A DNA stretch of 64,000 nt. Origin: Streptomyces iconiensis. Its GTDB lineage: Bacteria; Actinomycetota; Actinomycetes; Streptomycetales; Streptomycetaceae. The stretch covers positions 62,001 through 126,000 of the forward strand of contig NZ_JANCPR020000010.1 in assembly GCF_028657195.3 (NCBI RefSeq). Direction: 5' to 3'. A program made the translations under genes and the position numbers. Shown here piece by piece: positions 61,838-64,000 of the stretch; within the stretch, counting starts at the first letter, position 1; every line of letters starts with the position of its first letter. The notes beneath the pieces are model-generated. The model was not told the origin of the DNA, made no database searches, and was given only the letters and a program-made list of their open reading frames with translations.

Positions 61838-63415
61838 TCAGCTTCGGGGTGGCCTGGTGCCGCTGATCGGGGTTCCGGGGGCGAGACCCTCGTCCCGGGT
61901 GTCGCCGTCGGCGGGGTCGTAGGCCGTGTCCGGCGCGTTGTCCGGGGTCGAGGGGCTGGGGCGGAAGGACTGGCAGCGATTGATCTCGGTCTGCGTCATG
62001 GAGCCGTGCCGCTGGTAGAGCCGGTCCGAGGCGATACGGGAGGGGCCGTCGAAGGCGGCGAAGGTGCGGTAGACGTCGGGCTCCTTGTCTCCACCGGACT
62101 TGGTGGGAGTGGTGAACCGGCCCTCGACGCGCTCACGCGCCGCCTGCACCTCGGCCCAACTCGCGTGCCCCTTGGGCGTGATCACATCGATGGTGCGGCT
62201 GCTGCTGCGGGTCCACTGCCACGGCTGGCCCTTGACCCGTTCCCAGGCGGCGGCGAAGTGGAGTGCGGCCTTGCCCACCTCCGATTTCTTCGCCTTCCCG
62301 ACAGCCGCCGAAGGGCGCTTTTCGGCCTGGCTCACCTCGTTGGTCACATCGGTCGGCTCGTCGGGCACGATCCCGTCGGTGGAGGAGTTCTCAAGGAATT
62401 GCGGCCTGGCGCTCTGCGAAATGCTGTCGAAGGACCGTTCCTTGTAGGTGATCTCCCTGGTGTCCTTCAGCGCGGCCGACTGACCGTCATCGCTGAACGT
62501 GCAGTTGATGTACACCTCGCCCACGGGCCTCGGCTTGGCGTAGTAGCCGTAGGAATACCGCTGGTCGATGGCGAAGGCGCAATCCGCGTCAGCGGCGCAC
62601 TTCGCGACCGCGGTGCCGACATCCTCCGGATCATTCCCCTTGTACGCCCTGGCAGGTGGCAGGTTGTTCTTGGCGACGGACTTGTCGACCTTGAGGGGCA
62701 GTTGTTCCGCGCGCACGGCGGCGATCATGGGGTGGCACGCCGCGTTGACCGTGGTCTTACCGCCCGACCCGTTGTCGATCTGGTCGGTGGGGAGCACGAA
62801 GGAGACCTTGGGGTCGTTCTGCGTCGCGGTCACTTCGACGGCGGCGCCGTCCTTGTCCGAGCTTTGCCAGTTGGCCTTACCGACCTTCTCGTCCTGTCCC
62901 GTGAATTGCGGTGCGGGAACGTTCGTCTTCCACTGCTCCTTGTCCTCGATCTCCATGGCCAGCGGGAGCTCGGTGCGCTGCTTGGGCTTGTCGCCCTTGG
63001 GGCAGTTGGGATCGGTAGTAGGGCTGTACTCGAAATGGACCCTGACCTTCGATCCGCTTTTGACGCCCCACAAGCGCGTGTAGAACTGGCCGGGGTCCGT
63101 CTTGCCGCGCACGGCGTCGATCCGGGCGGCCTGCTCCTTGGCGTCCTGCCTGTCCGCTCTCCCGGGTCCGGGTCCGACAACCAGCCCGCCCTTCTTCTTG
63201 TCCGCCGACCCCCAGTACCAGGGGCGATCGTCGCTGTGGTGAGAAGTCCCCGTCACGGGCGGCTGGGAGAAATGCCCGTTGACGACGGGCACGGGCACCC
63301 AGTTCTGCTCGTGGCCCGGCTGAGCGGCGGCCTGGGCCGTGAGGCAGGTGCCCGCGGTCATCGTGGCGGCGACGGCGACCGCCGCGCGTGTGCACTTTCG
63401 CACTGTGGTGTTCAC
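61838..63415 (-). CDS. Large secreted protein of unknown function
   Basis: 525 residues from GTG 63415; the same frame extends further upstream, but the GTG gives a proper signal peptide (VNTTVRKCTRAAVAVAATM, then TAQAAAQPG). The mature chain is rich in Lys, Asp, Pro and Gln. It has scattered cysteines (PNCPKG, AACHPM, AKCAADADCAF, INCTF) and a late folded-looking part with WERVKGQPWQWTRSSSRTIDVI. It ends in a Pro/Asp-rich tail. No family is recognised. It is 75 bases downstream of another secreted protein gene in the same direction. Confidence 0.75.
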   Translation of the reverse strand: MNTTVRKCTRAAVAVAATMTAGTCLTAQAAAQPGHEQNWVPVPVVNGHFSQPPVTGTSHHSDDRPWYWGSADKKKGGLVVGPGPGRADRQDAKEQAARIDAVRGKTDPGQFYTRLWGVKSGSKVRVHFEYSPTTDPNCPKGDKPKQRTELPLAMEIEDKEQWKTNVPAPQFTGQDEKVGKANWQSSDKDGAAVEVTATQNDPKVSFVLPTDQIDNGSGGKTTVNAACHPMIAAVRAEQLPLKVDKSVAKNNLPPARAYKGNDPEDVGTAVAKCAADADCAFAIDQRYSYGYYAKPRPVGEVYINCTFSDDGQSAALKDTREITYKERSFDSISQSARPQFLENSSTDGIVPDEPTDVTNEVSQAEKRPSAAVGKAKKSEVGKAALHFAAAWERVKGQPWQWTRSSSRTIDVITPKGHASWAEVQAARERVEGRFTTPTKSGGDKEPDVYRTFAAFDGPSRIASDRLYQRHGSMTQTEINRCQSFRPSPSTPDNAPDTAYDPADGDTRDEGLAPGTPISGTRPPRS

Positions 63416-63490
63416 CTTCTGTCGTGCGCGGTCGCCGCCCGTCAGGGGGCGACCGCGCGAGGAGCGTGGTGTGTGAGAGGCGGGCACGCC

Positions 63491-64000
63491 TCAGGGGTTC
63501 TGCTGACCGCCGCCCTGACCTTGATCCTGGCCTTGGCCTGTCGCCTGCTTGCCGGCGCAGTGCTTCCAACGGGGGTCGAAGTGGTAGACGCCCTCGGGGT
63601 ACGGAGCCAGCGCGTCGTTGGTCGCCCGGCACATGGCGGCGATGCCCTGCTCCGGCTCTGTGTGGCGCTGCTTCTGCCCCTCCTTGAAGCCCTCGACCTT
63701 GCCCTCCATGCCCTCTTGGCCCGAAGCCTGGTGTCCCTGGGCGTCGTGGAGCCCGTGGATGCTGTCCACGCAGGAGGAGAGGGACGGCGCGGCGGCGGTC
63801 TGGGCGCCGTCTGCCGGGCTGCCACTCGGGCTGGGACTCGCACCGGGGCCGCTGTCCGGTGTGCAGTGCTTCAGGCGGGCTTCCGTCTTCTGCTTCTGCT
63901 GGCAGGTGGGCGACTGCTGCGCCTGCGGATCGGTGTTCTCGCAGGGGTTCTTCTGGCCGATCGAGGGCTGGCTCGGCTGGGGTGCGCTCGGTTCGGGCGC
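63491..64000 (-). CDS. Secreted-type Pro/Gln/Ser-rich protein, N terminus outside window
   Basis: The frame is open from the window edge to the stop at 63491, giving 169 residues of C-terminal part. It starts in a Pro/Ser/Gln-rich region with cysteines (NPCENTDP, SPTCQQKQK, LKHCTPD), then has SLSSCVDSIHGLHDAQGH, IAAMCRATNDALAPYPEGVYHFDPRWKHC, and ends in a Gln/Gly-rich tail. No family is recognised. The composition is that of an exported protein, and with its 525-residue neighbour it may form a two-gene secreted system. Confidence 0.65.
   Translation of the reverse strand, partial: APEPSAPQPSQPSIGQKNPCENTDPQAQQSPTCQQKQKTEARLKHCTPDSGPGASPSPSGSPADGAQTAAAPSLSSCVDSIHGLHDAQGHQASGQEGMEGKVEGFKEGQKQRHTEPEQGIAAMCRATNDALAPYPEGVYHFDPRWKHCAGKQATGQGQDQGQGGGQQNP

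Overview
The window reads as a chromosomal segment of a Streptomyces or very close relative. Coding is dense and GC-rich, with strong GC preference at third codon positions. GTG starts are frequent, several genes have Streptomyces-typical content (RppA-type naphthalene synthase, the ethylmalonyl-CoA gene set, LuxR/TetR/RpiR regulators), and leucine TTA codons are rare. No rRNA, tRNA, CRISPR array or intact insertion sequence was seen.

Left core (1-17.6 kb): the tail of crotonyl-CoA carboxylase/reductase is followed by ethylmalonyl-CoA mutase, a malyl-CoA lyase-type enzyme, mesaconyl-CoA hydratase and methylsuccinyl-CoA dehydrogenase, that is, the ethylmalonyl-CoA pathway. Then come phosphatidylserine decarboxylase and synthase, glycerate kinase, a BCCT transporter, an FAD oxidoreductase, an inositol-phosphatase family enzyme, a sirtuin, a small kinase-like protein, a B3/4-domain protein, an SDR and a lipoate-protein ligase.

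Accessory region A (17.6-30.4 kb): an rppA-P450 pigment operon is followed by a scar of decayed genes (a membrane-protein tail, a fumarylacetoacetase-type tail, a dioxygenase with an internal deletion). Next is an unusual regulator in which the DNA-binding part of an IS630-type transposase is fused in frame to a complete TetR regulator. It sits beside a DHA2 efflux gene broken by one extra G in a G-run. A small oxidative/amidinating gene set (MoaF-like, VAO-type flavoenzyme with a TTA codon, amidinotransferase, convergent P450) follows.

Region B (30.7-38.1 kb): an MFS transporter, hydantoinase HyuB and HyuA, and a SolA-type amine oxidase form an operon divergent from an RpiR regulator. It looks like a catabolic unit for an N-methylated hydantoin-like substrate.

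Region C (38.2-60.5 kb): an apparently undescribed biosynthetic locus. One 13-gene minus-strand unit runs from a NeuB-type synthase through SDR, transketolase, RraA-like, RmlD-like, lactone oxidase-like, HAD phosphatase, class IV aminotransferase, quinone reductase, aldo-keto reductase and two ATP-grasp ligases to an MFS exporter. A second minus-strand unit carries a 72-residue peptide with three DTGWD motifs, a membrane desaturase, glutamate mutase subunits S and E, and a second quinone reductase. A dialkylglycine decarboxylase-like enzyme lies just upstream of it. A LuxR-type regulator with a TTA codon at position 4 sits between the units. Both units are preceded by copies of the same approximately 97-bp element. 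A sugar-derived amino acid, ligated to other amino acids such as 3-methylaspartate, is a reasonable but unproven product class.

Right edge (60.6-64 kb): a small cysteine protein, a secreted Kunitz-like protein lacking one of the three usual disulfides, and two secreted proteins of unknown function. Short tandem repeats at gene ends recur across the accessory part.
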